A stretch of 64,000 nucleotides of DNA from Propionibacteriales bacterium (lineage in GTDB: Bacteria; Actinomycetota; Actinomycetes; Propionibacteriales; Nocardioidaceae). The stretch spans positions 62,001 to 126,000 of the forward strand of contig JAPLCC010000053.1 in assembly GCA_026392415.1 (NCBI GenBank), in the 5' to 3' direction. A model generated the notes under the pieces. It was not told the origin of the DNA, ran no database searches, and was given only the letters and a program-made list of their open reading frames with translations. The stretch's first letter is position 1, and every line of letters starts with the position of its first letter. Shown here in pieces: positions 1 to 8,556 of the stretch. The position numbers were made by a program, and so were the translations under genes.

Positions 1-108
1 ACGGGCACCCACGGTATGCAGGAGTGCTTCGGGGTTCAGTTCACGCAGTGCGTCCAGGGCGGCCTCGAGGAGCCGCTCCTTCAGAGTGCCGTTGGGCTCC
101 TTGGTCAT
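1..108 (-). CDS. TetR-like transcriptional regulator, N-terminal fragment
   Basis: The first 36 codons of a gene that runs off the left edge, starting at ATG 108. The fragment reads MTKEPNGTLKERLLEAALDA and continues to an E-A-L-L-H-T-V-G-A-R segment. This matches the first helix of TetR-family DNA-binding domains (K-x-R-L-L-E-A-A-L ... P-E-A ... V-x-A-R). The helix-turn-helix itself and the ligand domain lie outside the window, so the family call rests on helix 1 only. It is divergent from the large secreted protein gene at 352, so the 109-351 interval probably carries both promoters. Regulation of that neighbour is a guess. Confidence 0.55.
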   Translation of the reverse strand, partial: MTKEPNGTLKERLLEAALDALRELNPEALLHTVGAR

Positions 109-228
109 GGGCCCGAATCTAGGGCACCCACCACCCGGTTTCGTGAACACCTGTACACGCCGACCGTTGGTTTTACGCCGGGGACGGGCACACGAAAAAT
201 AGACCTTTGGTCCATCGAGCGGTTTCGG

Positions 229-338
229 CGTGACTGTTGTGCCCGTTATGACGTTTCCTAGTCACGCGACATAGGTGCGGGCCCCAGGCCTGCCACCCCT
301 CTGTCCGTTGGTTGTGACTGTTGTTCCCTGAGACGTTT
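229..338. repeat. Paired direct and inverted repeats in the divergent intergenic region
   Basis: The 243-base gap between the TetR-like start and the secreted protein start contains two related blocks. GTGACTGTTGT followed by GACGTTT occurs at 230-256 and again at 314-338. The first block also lies inside a 7-bp inverted repeat, CGTGACT (229-235) and AGTCACG (260-266). The blocks sit in the region expected to hold the promoter of the downstream gene, so operator or promoter elements are plausible. No known regulator box was recognised. Confidence 0.45.
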
Positions 339-351
339 GAGGTGTATCCCG

Positions 352-3042
352 ATGCCCAGTAACCCCCCTCCTGCTAGTTCCTTGCGTGTGCCGAGGTGGA
401 CGCGGTTGTTGTTGACTGCTGTGTTCGGGGTGTTGACCTTGACGGCGTTGACGGTGGTTCCGGCCTATGCGAACCAGATTTTTGTGACGGTGACGGGTTC
501 GGGGACGCAGCTGACGTTGGACGTGGAGCCTTCGGACTCCATTGAGAACGTGAAGGCGAAGATCACTGACAAGGCGGGGTATCCGGCGGAGTCTCAGACG
601 TTGACCTACAACGGCACCGTGCTGGACGACGGAAGGACGTTGGCGGACTACAACATCGGCAGCAATGCTGTGCTGACGTTGACCCTGACCGAGCAGCCGG
701 TAGTGCTCTCGTCGGGGTGTACGACGCTTAACGACCCGAAGTACGACGCCACCTACGCCAATGCGGGCTCAGGACCTACGGCGGATGTTGCGCTGCCAAC
801 GAACCTGGAGTTCTTTGCCGGGGAGAAGGTCACGATCACCGGTACGGTCCCCGCCGCCAACAAGCCCCGTAACGGCCAGTTCAATTTCCGCGACCTCGAC
901 CTCTCGACAACCTATGCGGCCTCACCCGTGTTCCTCGGCGACGCCGACGTATCCCAGGCAGTGACCTACACCTTCCCCGCCGCGACGACGGCCGGCCGCC
1001 TTGACCTGGCCGCCAGTCCCGGCGCCAAGATTAAGCTCTCCCCCACGTTGACGTTTGAGGTGTCGTGTGGTGCTCCGGTGGCTCCGGTGGCTGTGGGTGT
1101 GGTGAGTGGTGATGGGTCGGTCACGGCCACGGTGACGCCGTCGGGGGTGGCTGGTGGTGGGGATGTGAGGTCCTACACGGTGACCTCGACCCCAGGGGGG
1201 AAGACCTGCACGGTCGCGAAGGCTGCGAGCCCGTTGTCGTGCGCGGTCACGGGTCTGACTAATGGCACCGCTTACCAGTTCAGTGTGACCGCGACGGGTC
1301 CTAGTGGTACGTCGGTGGCGAGTCCGCTCTCAGCGCCGGTGACCCCGGTGGCTGTGGTGAAGGTCCCGGTGTCTGTGGTTGCTGATAGCACGCAGTCGAA
1401 GGTATTCGGGAATGATGATCCTGCTGCGTTCACCTACACCGTTTCTGGTCTCGCACCAGGTGATGTGCTCTCGAAGGCCCCGACCTGTATCCGGGTTGCG
1501 GGCGAGGGTGTGGGGGCGAAGACGGTGACGTGTTCGGGTGCTGAGGCTGACGCCAAGTACGCGATCACCTACGAGTCGGGGACCTTCACGATCACCAAGG
1601 CACCGATCACGGTGACCCCGACGGGTCAGTCCATCACCTACGGCGACACCCTGCCCGCCTCCTACCCGTTCGAGGTCACCAGCGGGTCGCTGGTCGGCGA
1701 TGACAAGGTCACCGGCACCTGTGGAGTCACCGGGACCCCGACGGCGGTGGGGAAGTACAAGATCACCTGCGAGGTGACTGCTGGACCCAACTACGACGTG
1801 AGCGTCGCGGATGCATTCCTGACGATTGCGAAGAAGGACGGCGTGGTCACTCCGGACCCGCAAGAGATCACGTTCGGCCAGGAGGACCCGGAGTTCACCT
1901 ACTCGGTCTCCGGCCTTGCCTCCGGTGACACCTTGGACACTGAACCCACCTGTGGTGTGGACGGTGCTCACACCAATGCTGGGTCCTACACGATCACCTG
2001 TTCGGGTGGCTCCGATGAGAGCTATGACCTGGACCAGACCAAGACCACAACCCTGACGGTCAAGAAGGCCTCGTTCACGGTCACGGGAAAGAACGCCACC
2101 AAGGTCTACGGGACCGGCGACCCGGCAGTGTTCGGTTACACGGTGGCTGGGGTGGATGCGACCACCACGGCCCCGAACTGTGGAGTGACTGGGACCCATG
2201 TGAATGTCGGGGAGTACAAGATCGTCTGCTCGGGTGCCTCAGCGGGCCCGAACTACGTGGCGACCTATGTTGATGGGGTCTTCACCATCACTAAGGCTGC
2301 GCTCACGCTGACCGCGGACAACAAAACCCGGACCACGGCTCAGGCGAACCCGACGTTCACCGCGACCGCGACCGGTCTGGTCAACAACGACACCCCGGCC
2401 ACGGCGTTCACCGGTGCCCCGGTCCTCAGCACCACCGCGACCAGTGGATCGGTGGCCGCGTCCTACCCGATCACCATCACCGCTGGGACGGTGGCTTCGA
2501 TGAACTACACGGTGTCCTATGTCTCGGGGACGTTGACGGTGACGGCAGTGGGCGTCGCCGACACCGATGGTGACGGGCTCACCGACACCCAGGAACGTGC
2601 CCTGGGCACGAACCCGGCCAAGGCTGACACCGACGGTGACGGCCTCAAGGACGGGGCGGAGGTCAACGGGACCACCATCACCTCCAAGGTCCGCCTTTCG
2701 GGGAAGAGCTTCACCGCGATCGGTCTGGTCAAGACCAACCCCTTGAAGGCAGACACCGATGGTGACGGCCTCACTGACGGTGCCGAGGTGGCGGGCTACA
2801 CCCTGACCACCAAGGTGCTGACCCCGTCCGGGTCCTACGTGATCGGGTTCGTCCAGACCAACCCGACCAAGGCCGACACCGACGCCGACGGCGTCAACGA
2901 CAAGGTCGAGATCACCGGGTCCGCCAACTCCCGCTACGGGTCCAAGGCCTCGAACCCGCTCAACTGGGACACCGACAACGGCGGTGTCTCTGACGGGAAC
3001 GAGATCAAGAACCGCAACGACCCCAACACCGCCGGACGCTGA
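352..3042 (+). CDS. Secreted multidomain protein with N-terminal ubiquitin-like domain, Fn3, MBG and TSP3-type repeats
   Basis: An 896-residue exported protein. Residues 1-40 form a signal peptide (RVPRWTR, a hydrophobic core, cleavage after VPAYA). ATG 352 is preferred over in-frame TTG 337 because GAGGTG lies 7 bases upstream. Mature residues 41-113 align with eukaryotic ubiquitin: VEPSD, IENVKAKI, DK and DGRTL-x-DYNI are shared, with 30 of 45 identical over ubiquitin positions 17-61. The terminal di-glycine is absent. Next are a beta-rich segment (about 118-237), an Fn3-like domain (about 238-333), about five MBG/YGX-type beta domains (about 338-730), and five DxDxDG calcium-binding motifs of thrombospondin type 3 style (735-896). 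There is no LPxTG motif or C-terminal membrane segment, so release or non-covalent surface attachment is likely. Third positions are less GC-rich in the first part than in core genes, which hints at transfer. An adhesin or matrix role is inferred. Confidence 0.85.
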   Translation: MPSNPPPASSLRVPRWTRLLLTAVFGVLTLTALTVVPAYANQIFVTVTGSGTQLTLDVEPSDSIENVKAKITDKAGYPAESQTLTYNGTVLDDGRTLADYNIGSNAVLTLTLTEQPVVLSSGCTTLNDPKYDATYANAGSGPTADVALPTNLEFFAGEKVTITGTVPAANKPRNGQFNFRDLDLSTTYAASPVFLGDADVSQAVTYTFPAATTAGRLDLAASPGAKIKLSPTLTFEVSCGAPVAPVAVGVVSGDGSVTATVTPSGVAGGGDVRSYTVTSTPGGKTCTVAKAASPLSCAVTGLTNGTAYQFSVTATGPSGTSVASPLSAPVTPVAVVKVPVSVVADSTQSKVFGNDDPAAFTYTVSGLAPGDVLSKAPTCIRVAGEGVGAKTVTCSGAEADAKYAITYESGTFTITKAPITVTPTGQSITYGDTLPASYPFEVTSGSLVGDDKVTGTCGVTGTPTAVGKYKITCEVTAGPNYDVSVADAFLTIAKKDGVVTPDPQEITFGQEDPEFTYSVSGLASGDTLDTEPTCGVDGAHTNAGSYTITCSGGSDESYDLDQTKTTTLTVKKASFTVTGKNATKVYGTGDPAVFGYTVAGVDATTTAPNCGVTGTHVNVGEYKIVCSGASAGPNYVATYVDGVFTITKAALTLTADNKTRTTAQANPTFTATATGLVNNDTPATAFTGAPVLSTTATSGSVAASYPITITAGTVASMNYTVSYVSGTLTVTAVGVADTDGDGLTDTQERALGTNPAKADTDGDGLKDGAEVNGTTITSKVRLSGKSFTAIGLVKTNPLKADTDGDGLTDGAEVAGYTLTTKVLTPSGSYVIGFVQTNPTKADTDADGVNDKVEITGSANSRYGSKASNPLNWDTDNGGVSDGNEIKNRNDPNTAGR

Positions 3043-3358
3043 CCACCGCAGCTTCGGCTCCCCTGAACGTCTCGCCGGGCCCGAACCCCAAGATCAACAT
3101 CGCCGCCGGGCCCGGCGAGCCCTGGTCGCGCCCGGGCGCGAGGTCGGATTCTTGCTAAGGACTTGCCAGGTCAGTTGGCCGAACCCTGCCGAGCCTTCCT
3201 GGATGCCCTCCGGATCGCACACACCGGTGGGAACCAATCAACGGCCAGGATTCAGTGCCCACACGGCCAAACTTCCCGACGCCACCTCCCCCCGCGTTTC
3301 TACAATAATTAACGCGCCCGTACGAGTTGCTCTAATCGACGCACTCCCACTGCGCAGC
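3043..3358. other. Gene-free interval with inverted repeats (terminator-like)
   Basis: A 316-base stretch between the secreted protein and the convergent hypothetical gene. CTCGCCGGGCCCG at 3071-3083 is perfectly complementary to 3107-3119, giving a 13-bp stem with a 23-base loop just after the stop codon. A 16-base perfect palindrome, TCGCGCCCGGGCGCGA, follows at 3126-3141. No T-run follows either, so they are candidate factor-dependent or structural terminators. No coding sequence is supported in the remainder. Confidence 0.45.
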
Positions 3359-3907
3359 TCAGAGGCGAACGAATCCCAGCTCGTCGCCAGGCTCAGGAGC
3401 CAGCCCCATCTGCTTCCTCACGAGCCACCCATTGGGCCCTTCAAAACGCCTGTCAGCGACAGCGTCCAAGACGAAATCCTGGAGCTGCCCTGCACTCCAC
3501 AAGTCGGCAGGATCGTCAGCGTCCGCAGCCCAGACACTCGCCTCGTCGTAGGCGAGTGAAACGCGTCCCTGAGCGCCTTCCAGGCGTCGCAGGACTCTCT
3601 GCTCATCTGACTTCGCAAGCGCCCGCAGAATCGCTTCCTGGGCCTCGTCGAAGGTCTCCACCTCGATCCAGGAGCTGACCCTCTGCATGGGAACACTTCG
3701 AGTTGCGATCATCTTGAAGTCGCTCAAAGTGAGGGAGCTGGCATCCCTACCTGACATGTTGACGAAGGCATCGATTCGTTGAACAGGATCGAGATCGAGG
3801 TTAGAACGAGGACTCGTGACGTAGTCGAAGCCATCTTCGTTGGCGACCATGCCCAGGAAGGCGAAGTCGCTCCAGGGGTCGGACACCGTGCAGAAAAAGT
3901 AGTGCAT
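3359..3907 (-). CDS. Hypothetical protein (182 aa)
   Basis: An unrecognised soluble protein beginning MHYFFCTVSDPWSDFAFLGM. The ATG at 3907 is chosen over the longer frame (3940) because GAGGAGG lies 6-7 bases upstream. It has no signal peptide or membrane segment and is rich in Asp, Glu and Ala, with a central W-I-E-V-E-T-F-D-E-A-Q-E-A helix-like stretch. Composition is less GC-extreme than the core genes. It stands alone beside a gene remnant (4156-4347) and the secreted protein, which suggests an accessory, horizontally mixed region. No function is proposed. Confidence 0.6.
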   Translation of the reverse strand: MHYFFCTVSDPWSDFAFLGMVANEDGFDYVTSPRSNLDLDPVQRIDAFVNMSGRDASSLTLSDFKMIATRSVPMQRVSSWIEVETFDEAQEAILRALAKSDEQRVLRRLEGAQGRVSLAYDEASVWAADADDPADLWSAGQLQDFVLDAVADRRFEGPNGWLVRKQMGLAPEPGDELGFVRL

Positions 3908-4155
3908 GCGGACCTCCTCGTGGTCGTCGTCGGATGACATCGGAAGATGCCGATGCGGGTTCTGGATGGATCCCAGAAATCACTTGAGCTTGCGCTCCTG
4001 GGACCGCGCTGGCGGCACTCTGGGCGAACGCTCTGAACGGCCAAAACATCATGTGGCCTAAAGAAATTGTTGCACGTCTGGGATGCCCGAGTCCAGCTCG
4101 CTGGGGTCGCCTGCGAGAAGCTCAAGCCGCGTAGTCGCTTGGTATGTCTCATTGA

Positions 4156-4347
4156 CAGTTCGAGTGCGAGAACTACTACGCGACCGAGGACGCGGTGGCG
4201 CCGATGGTGCTGGTCGGACGCCGCTACTGGACCGAGACCCTGCCGGCGTGGCCGCTGCTCCAGGCGCTGGCGCGCGGCCGACCGATGGAGCAGCACGTCC
4301 ACCTCGTCGACTCGATCGAGGAAGCCGTCCACAGGGTCGTCGAGTAG
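4156..4347 (+). pseudogene. 3' remnant of a LOG/TIGR00730-like Rossmann-fold gene
   Basis: An open frame of 63 codons begins immediately after an in-frame TGA (4153-4155) and ends at TAG 4345-4347. It has no start codon in a sensible place. It reads C-E-N-Y-Y-A-T-E-D-A-V-A-P-M-V-L-V-G, then RRYWTETLPAWPLLQAL and E-E-A-V-H-R-V-V-E. The P-M-V-L-V-G-x-x-Y-W pattern and the alpha-helical end resemble the C-terminus of LOG-family (cytokinin riboside 5'-monophosphate phosphoribohydrolase-like) proteins. The first two thirds of the gene are missing. The 3908-4155 sequence upstream shows nothing coding. The family assignment is moderate; that it is a broken gene end is more secure. Confidence 0.5.
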
Positions 4348-4378
4348 TCCGCGAGGCACGAGCGGACGTGTCGAGACG

Positions 4379-5509
4379 CTATGCCGCCAGCGAGCTGACC
4401 CGCTCGCCGAGGACCGCCCGGTAGTGCCCGAGCAGCTGCTCGTTGATCGCGAACCACGACCGCTCCTGGACGGCGCGGACGGCCGTGACACCCATCGCCC
4501 GCCGCAGAGCATGGTCGGTGGCGAGGCGGTCGACGGTCGCGGCAAGGTCGAGGCCGTTGCCCGGCTCGTAGAGCAGACCGGTCGCACCGTGCGCCACGAC
4601 GTCGATCGGGCCACCCTGGGCCGGCGCGACGACCGGGACGCCGGAGGCGAGCGCCTCCTGCGCCGACTGGCAGTAGGTCTCGTAGCGGCCGGTGTGCACG
4701 AAGATGTCGAGCGAGGCGTAGGCCCGGCTGAGATCGTCGCCGTGGAGCAGGCCCAGGAACGTCGCACGCTTGCCGAGGACGCCGCGGAGCCGCTGTTCCT
4801 CCGGGCCACCGCCGACGAGCACGAGCGAGTAGCGGGGGTCGTCGGCCAGGTGCGTGAGGAGATCGAGCTCCTTCTCCGCGGCCAGGCGACCGACGTAGCC
4901 GACCAGCAGCTGGCCCTCGGGGGCCAGCAGTCGGCGCAGCGCGCCGTCGCGGTGGCGGGGATGGAAGGCGGCGAGGTCGACACCGCGGCCCCAGCGGTGC
5001 ACGGCCGGCACGCCGAGCTCCCGCAGCTGGTCGATGCTGGCCGTCGAGGGTGCCAGGGTGCGGTCGACGTGGTGGTGGATCCGCCGGGTCAGGCCCGCGG
5101 CCGCACGCACGCCACCGGGGAGGTCGTACCTCTCGGCGAACCCGACCAGGTCGGTCTGGTAGATCGCCACCGTCGGGATCCCGAGCTCCTCGGCAGCGCG
5201 TGCCGCCTGGAAGCCGAGCGTGGCCGGCGAGGCGATGTGGACGACGTCCGGGCCGTACTGCAGCATCATCGCGCGCAGTCGGCGACGCGTCTCGAGGCCC
5301 ACACGGAAGTCGGGGTAGAACGGCAGGTTCGCACCGCGAGCTCGGCGCACCCGGAATCCGGCATAGGTGTCGGGGCCGGTCGGCGCGACCAGTTCCGCCT
5401 CATGACCCTGGGCCGCCAGGTGCTCGAGGACCCGGCGCACGGAGTTGGTGACACCGTTGATCTGCGGGAGGAAGGACTCGGCCACCACCATGACACGCAG
5501 CTTGTTCAT
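4379..5509 (-). CDS. GT4-family glycosyltransferase, probable alpha-mannosyltransferase (MgtA/PimB type)
   Basis: A 376-residue cytosolic or membrane-associated transferase starting MNKLRVMVVAESFLPQINGV. ATG 5509 is used instead of the longer frame because homologous proteins begin here. The N-terminal G-V-T-N-S-V-R-R acceptor-side loop, the central G-Y-V-G-R-L-A-A-E-K-E-L-D motif and the C-terminal E-T-Y-C-Q-S-A-Q-E segment (the EX7E donor-binding motif) are typical of GT4 retaining glycosyltransferases. Similarity in style is closest to the actinobacterial GDP-mannose-dependent transferases that mannosylate glycolipids. The donor and acceptor are inferred. The gene is divergent from the metallophosphoesterase, with a hairpin between them. 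Confidence 0.85.
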   Translation of the reverse strand: MNKLRVMVVAESFLPQINGVTNSVRRVLEHLAAQGHEAELVAPTGPDTYAGFRVRRARGANLPFYPDFRVGLETRRRLRAMMLQYGPDVVHIASPATLGFQAARAAEELGIPTVAIYQTDLVGFAERYDLPGGVRAAAGLTRRIHHHVDRTLAPSTASIDQLRELGVPAVHRWGRGVDLAAFHPRHRDGALRRLLAPEGQLLVGYVGRLAAEKELDLLTHLADDPRYSLVLVGGGPEEQRLRGVLGKRATFLGLLHGDDLSRAYASLDIFVHTGRYETYCQSAQEALASGVPVVAPAQGGPIDVVAHGATGLLYEPGNGLDLAATVDRLATDHALRRAMGVTAVRAVQERSWFAINEQLLGHYRAVLGERVSSLAA

Positions 5510-5588
5510 GCATCGGACGGTAAAGAATCTTGCGCAACGCACGCCCACAGGCGTGGGAGTGGCGGGCATCCGCCTCATGAACGACTGG

Positions 5589-5622
5589 AAACGACGTGAC
5601 CTCCGTCACCCTCGCGTCGTTT
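5589..5622. promoter_or_regulatory. Nested inverted repeat at the start of the metallophosphoesterase gene
   Basis: AAACGACG at 5589-5596 is perfectly complementary to CGTCGTTT at 5615-5622. Nested inside are GTGAC (5596-5600) and GTCAC (5605-5609). It lies between two divergent genes, and the right arm overlaps the annotated TTG start (5621). It could be an operator or an mRNA hairpin masking the start. It is too short for a firm call. Confidence 0.4.
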
Positions 5623-7351
5623 GCAGGTCGTGGAGATCTCTCGTCGTGACCTGATCCGCCAGACCATTGCCGCCGGAGGGCTCGCTGCAGCCGCCACCGC
5701 GCTGCCCGGAGTGATCCGGGGCGGCGCCGCTTCGGCTGCGCCGCCGCCTGTCGCGACCGTGCTGAAGACGTACACGACGGCGACGCCCAACGCGCTCGGC
5801 TACAGCAAGGTGATCGCTGTCGCCGGCGAGGCCCACGGCCTCCGCACCTCGCTCGGAGTCGCGGCCAGCCCCGGTCGCGCGGCGGCGCGCCAGGCCCTGA
5901 TCTCCTTCGTGCAGCTCAGCGACGTCCACATCGTCGACGCCCAGTCCCCCCTGCGCCTGGAATGGGTCGACCGGCTCGAGGACCCGGGCTCGCCTGTCGC
6001 AACGGGACTGCTGACGTCGTCGTACCGGCCCCAGGAGATGCTCACCGCGCAGGTCGCGGACTCGATGGTCCGGGCGATCAACCAGATCGGCGCCGGCCCG
6101 GTGACCGGCAAGCCGTTCACACTGGCCATCCAGACGGGTGACAACTCGGACAACTCCCAGCTCAACGAGATCCGCTGGAACATCGGCGTCCTCAACGGCG
6201 GCACGGTGCGACCCGACTCCGGCAACCTGACCAAGTACGAAGGCGTCGCCGACAGCACCGCTGCGACGTACGACACCGCCTACTGGCACCCCGAGGGCGC
6301 GCCCACGGGCAAGCCGGTGGACCGACCGCGCGCGAAGTACGGCTTCCCTGTGGTGCCGGGCCTGCTCACGGCCGCGCGGCGGCCCTTCGTCGCAGAGGGC
6401 CTCAACATCCAGTGGTACTCGGTGTTCGGCAACCACGACGGGCTCGTCCAGGGCAACTTCCCCACGAGCACCCTCCAGCTCAACCTGCTCGCCCTCGGAA
6501 AGCTCAAGGTCGTTTCGCCGCCGACCGGGATCAACCCGGCGGAGGTCCTCGACAACCTGATGAGCAACCCGGCAGCGGTGATCACGAACCTGCTGTCCGG
6601 CGTCACCAACGCGGGCGTCCGGGTCGTCACGGCCGACGCCAACCGCCGTCTGCTCTCCAAGAAGCAGGTCGTCGAGCAGCACTTCACGATGGGCGGCGCG
6701 CCCTTCGGCCACGGCTTCACCAACGCCAACCGCCAGCTCGGCACGGCGTACTACCACTTCGACAAGGGCAACTTCCGCTTCATTGTCCTGGACACCGTCA
6801 ACCCCAACGGGTACGCCGACGGCTCCCTGGACAAGACGCAGTTCACCTGGCTCACGAACCTCCTGGCCGCCTCCACCAACAAGATCGTGATGGTCTTCAG
6901 CCACCACACGTCGGACACGATGGGCAACCCCCTCGTCGCCACCGGCGGCAACATCGAGCCACGCGTCACCGGCGGCACCGTGCTCACCGAGCTGCTGTCG
7001 CGCCCGCAGGTCATCGCGTGGATCAACGGCCACACCCACACCAACAAGATCACCCCGCGCCTGCGCACCGGCGGCGGTGGCCTGTGGGAGATCACGACCG
7101 CCTCGCACATCGACTGGCCCCAGCAGGCCCGGATCATCGAGATCGCCGACAACACCGATGGCAGCCTGTCGATCTTCACCACCATGGTCGACCACACCGG
7201 ACCGGCGTCCAACGCGAACCTGAACACCCCCGCACAGTTGGCCGGCCTTGCCCGCGAGCTCGCAGCCAACGACTGGCACGACCACAGCAGTGGCCTCGGT
7301 ACGGCGGACGACCGCAACGTCGAACTGCTGGTGGACAACCCGCTCAGCTGA
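5621..7351 (+). CDS. Tat-exported metallophosphoesterase (TIGR03767-like)
   Basis: A 576-residue calcineurin-like phosphoesterase. The N-terminus carries a twin-arginine signal (S-R-R-D-L-I-R-Q, then an Ala-rich hydrophobic stretch ending near A-A-S-A), so folded export is expected. Metal-binding motifs appear in family order: QLSDVHIVD, QTGDNSDN, FGNHDG, FSHHTSD and NGHTHTN. Length and motif spacing fit the actinobacterial secreted phosphoesterase family named TIGR03767. The substrate is unknown. The start is uncertain: TTG 5621 is the first codon, but GTG 5630 is also possible and no clear ribosome binding site is seen. The stop lies 5 bases from the convergent rlmN stop. Confidence 0.85.
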   Translation: MQVVEISRRDLIRQTIAAGGLAAAATALPGVIRGGAASAAPPPVATVLKTYTTATPNALGYSKVIAVAGEAHGLRTSLGVAASPGRAAARQALISFVQLSDVHIVDAQSPLRLEWVDRLEDPGSPVATGLLTSSYRPQEMLTAQVADSMVRAINQIGAGPVTGKPFTLAIQTGDNSDNSQLNEIRWNIGVLNGGTVRPDSGNLTKYEGVADSTAATYDTAYWHPEGAPTGKPVDRPRAKYGFPVVPGLLTAARRPFVAEGLNIQWYSVFGNHDGLVQGNFPTSTLQLNLLALGKLKVVSPPTGINPAEVLDNLMSNPAAVITNLLSGVTNAGVRVVTADANRRLLSKKQVVEQHFTMGGAPFGHGFTNANRQLGTAYYHFDKGNFRFIVLDTVNPNGYADGSLDKTQFTWLTNLLAASTNKIVMVFSHHTSDTMGNPLVATGGNIEPRVTGGTVLTELLSRPQVIAWINGHTHTNKITPRLRTGGGGLWEITTASHIDWPQQARIIEIADNTDGSLSIFTTMVDHTGPASNANLNTPAQLAGLARELAANDWHDHSSGLGTADDRNVELLVDNPLS

Positions 7352-7356
7352 GCGGA

Positions 7357-8490
7357 CTACTCGACAGCAGCCAGCTGACCGCAGGCGCCGTCGATCTCGG
7401 AACCACGGGTGTCGCGGACGGTGGTCGGCACACCCTTGGCCTCGAGGCGACGCAGGAACTCGCGCTCGTCCTTCGGGTCGGACGCCGTCCACTTCGACCC
7501 CGGCGTGGGGTTGAGTGGGATCAGGTTGACATGGACCCAGCCGTGGCCGCGCTCGTTGAGCACGTCGGCCAGGAGGTCGGCGCGCCAGGCCTGGTCGTTG
7601 ATGCCGCGCATCATGGCGTACTCGATCGAGACGCGACGCTTGGTCTTCTCGAAGTACTCGTGGGCGGCATCGACCGTCTCGGCGACGGAGAAGCGGGTGT
7701 TGATCGGGACCAGCGTGTTGCGCAGCTCGTCGTCGGGCGCATGGAGGCTGAGCGCGAGCGTGACCGGGATGCCCTCGTCGGCGAGCTGCTTCATCCGCGG
7801 CACCAGACCGACGGTGGAGACCGTGATGCCGCGCGCCGACATGCCGTAGCCGTCGGGCGCCGGCTCGGTGAGGCGTCGTACGGCGCCGATGACCGCCTTG
7901 TAATTGGCCATCGGCTCACCCATGCCCATGAACACGACGTTGTTGACGCGACCCTTGCCGCCGGGGACCTCGTCACGTTCGAGCGAGCGTGCCCCGGCGA
8001 GGACCTGCTCGACGATCTCGGCCGTCGACATGTTGCGCTGCAGGCCGCCCTGGCCGGTGGCGCAGAACGGGCAGGCCATGCCGCAGCCCGCCTGGCTGGA
8101 GACACACATGGTCACGCGGCCGGGGTAGCGCATCAGCACGGACTCGACGAGCGAGCCGTCGAAGAGCTTCCACAGCGTCTTGCGGGTGGTGCCCTTGTCG
8201 GCCTCGAGCGTGCGCAGCGGCGTCATCAGGTCCGGCAGCAGCGCCGCGACCAGCTCGGCGCGCTGGGCGGCGGGCAGGTCCGTCATCTGCTCGGGGTCGT
8301 CAGCCAGGCGTGAGAAGTAGTGCGTGGCGACCTGCTTGGCCCGAAAGCCGGGCAGACCCATCTCGACCAGCAGGGCCTTGCGTCCCGAGGGATCGAGGTC
8401 AGCCAGGTGCTGCGGCGGCTTCTTGCGCCCGCGCGGCTCGTCGAAGACGAGGGGAAGGGGGCGTCGCTCGGCATCTGGCTGGTCCGTCAT
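7357..8490 (-). CDS. rlmN: Dual-specificity RNA methyltransferase RlmN
   Basis: A radical-SAM enzyme that methylates C2 of adenosine 2503 in 23S rRNA and of A37 in some tRNAs. In 377 residues it shows the iron-sulfur motif CGMACPFC (Cys136, 140, 143), the methyl-carrying Cys at position 129 in the CVSSQAGC context, and the second catalytic Cys near the end (Cys370, D-G-A-C-G-Q). The S-adenosylmethionine motif G-M-G-E-P-M-A-N-Y is present. In related genomes it closes the rpsB-tsf-pyrH-frr-cdsA block. Here the kyn and GGDEF/B12 genes separate it from cdsA. Confidence 0.97.
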   Translation of the reverse strand: MTDQPDAERRPLPLVFDEPRGRKKPPQHLADLDPSGRKALLVEMGLPGFRAKQVATHYFSRLADDPEQMTDLPAAQRAELVAALLPDLMTPLRTLEADKGTTRKTLWKLFDGSLVESVLMRYPGRVTMCVSSQAGCGMACPFCATGQGGLQRNMSTAEIVEQVLAGARSLERDEVPGGKGRVNNVVFMGMGEPMANYKAVIGAVRRLTEPAPDGYGMSARGITVSTVGLVPRMKQLADEGIPVTLALSLHAPDDELRNTLVPINTRFSVAETVDAAHEYFEKTKRRVSIEYAMMRGINDQAWRADLLADVLNERGHGWVHVNLIPLNPTPGSKWTASDPKDEREFLRRLEAKGVPTTVRDTRGSEIDGACGQLAAVE

Positions 8491-8556
8491 GGTGCATCGA
8501 TTGTCCCACCTGCGCGGACGGATGCCGAAACGTGAAGTCGGGCGGCCCCGCTGGGC

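Noticed and set aside
1330..2199. A 289-codon minus-strand open frame inside the secreted protein gene
   Set aside because: It is antisense to MBG repeats; the repeated DNA gives a repetitive His/Arg/Gly product with no plausible start site.
4067..5599. A 510-codon open frame on the plus strand opposite the glycosyltransferase
   Set aside because: It is the mirror frame of a GC-rich gene with clear GT4 motifs on the other strand. Its translation is Arg/Gly/Val-rich without any domain.
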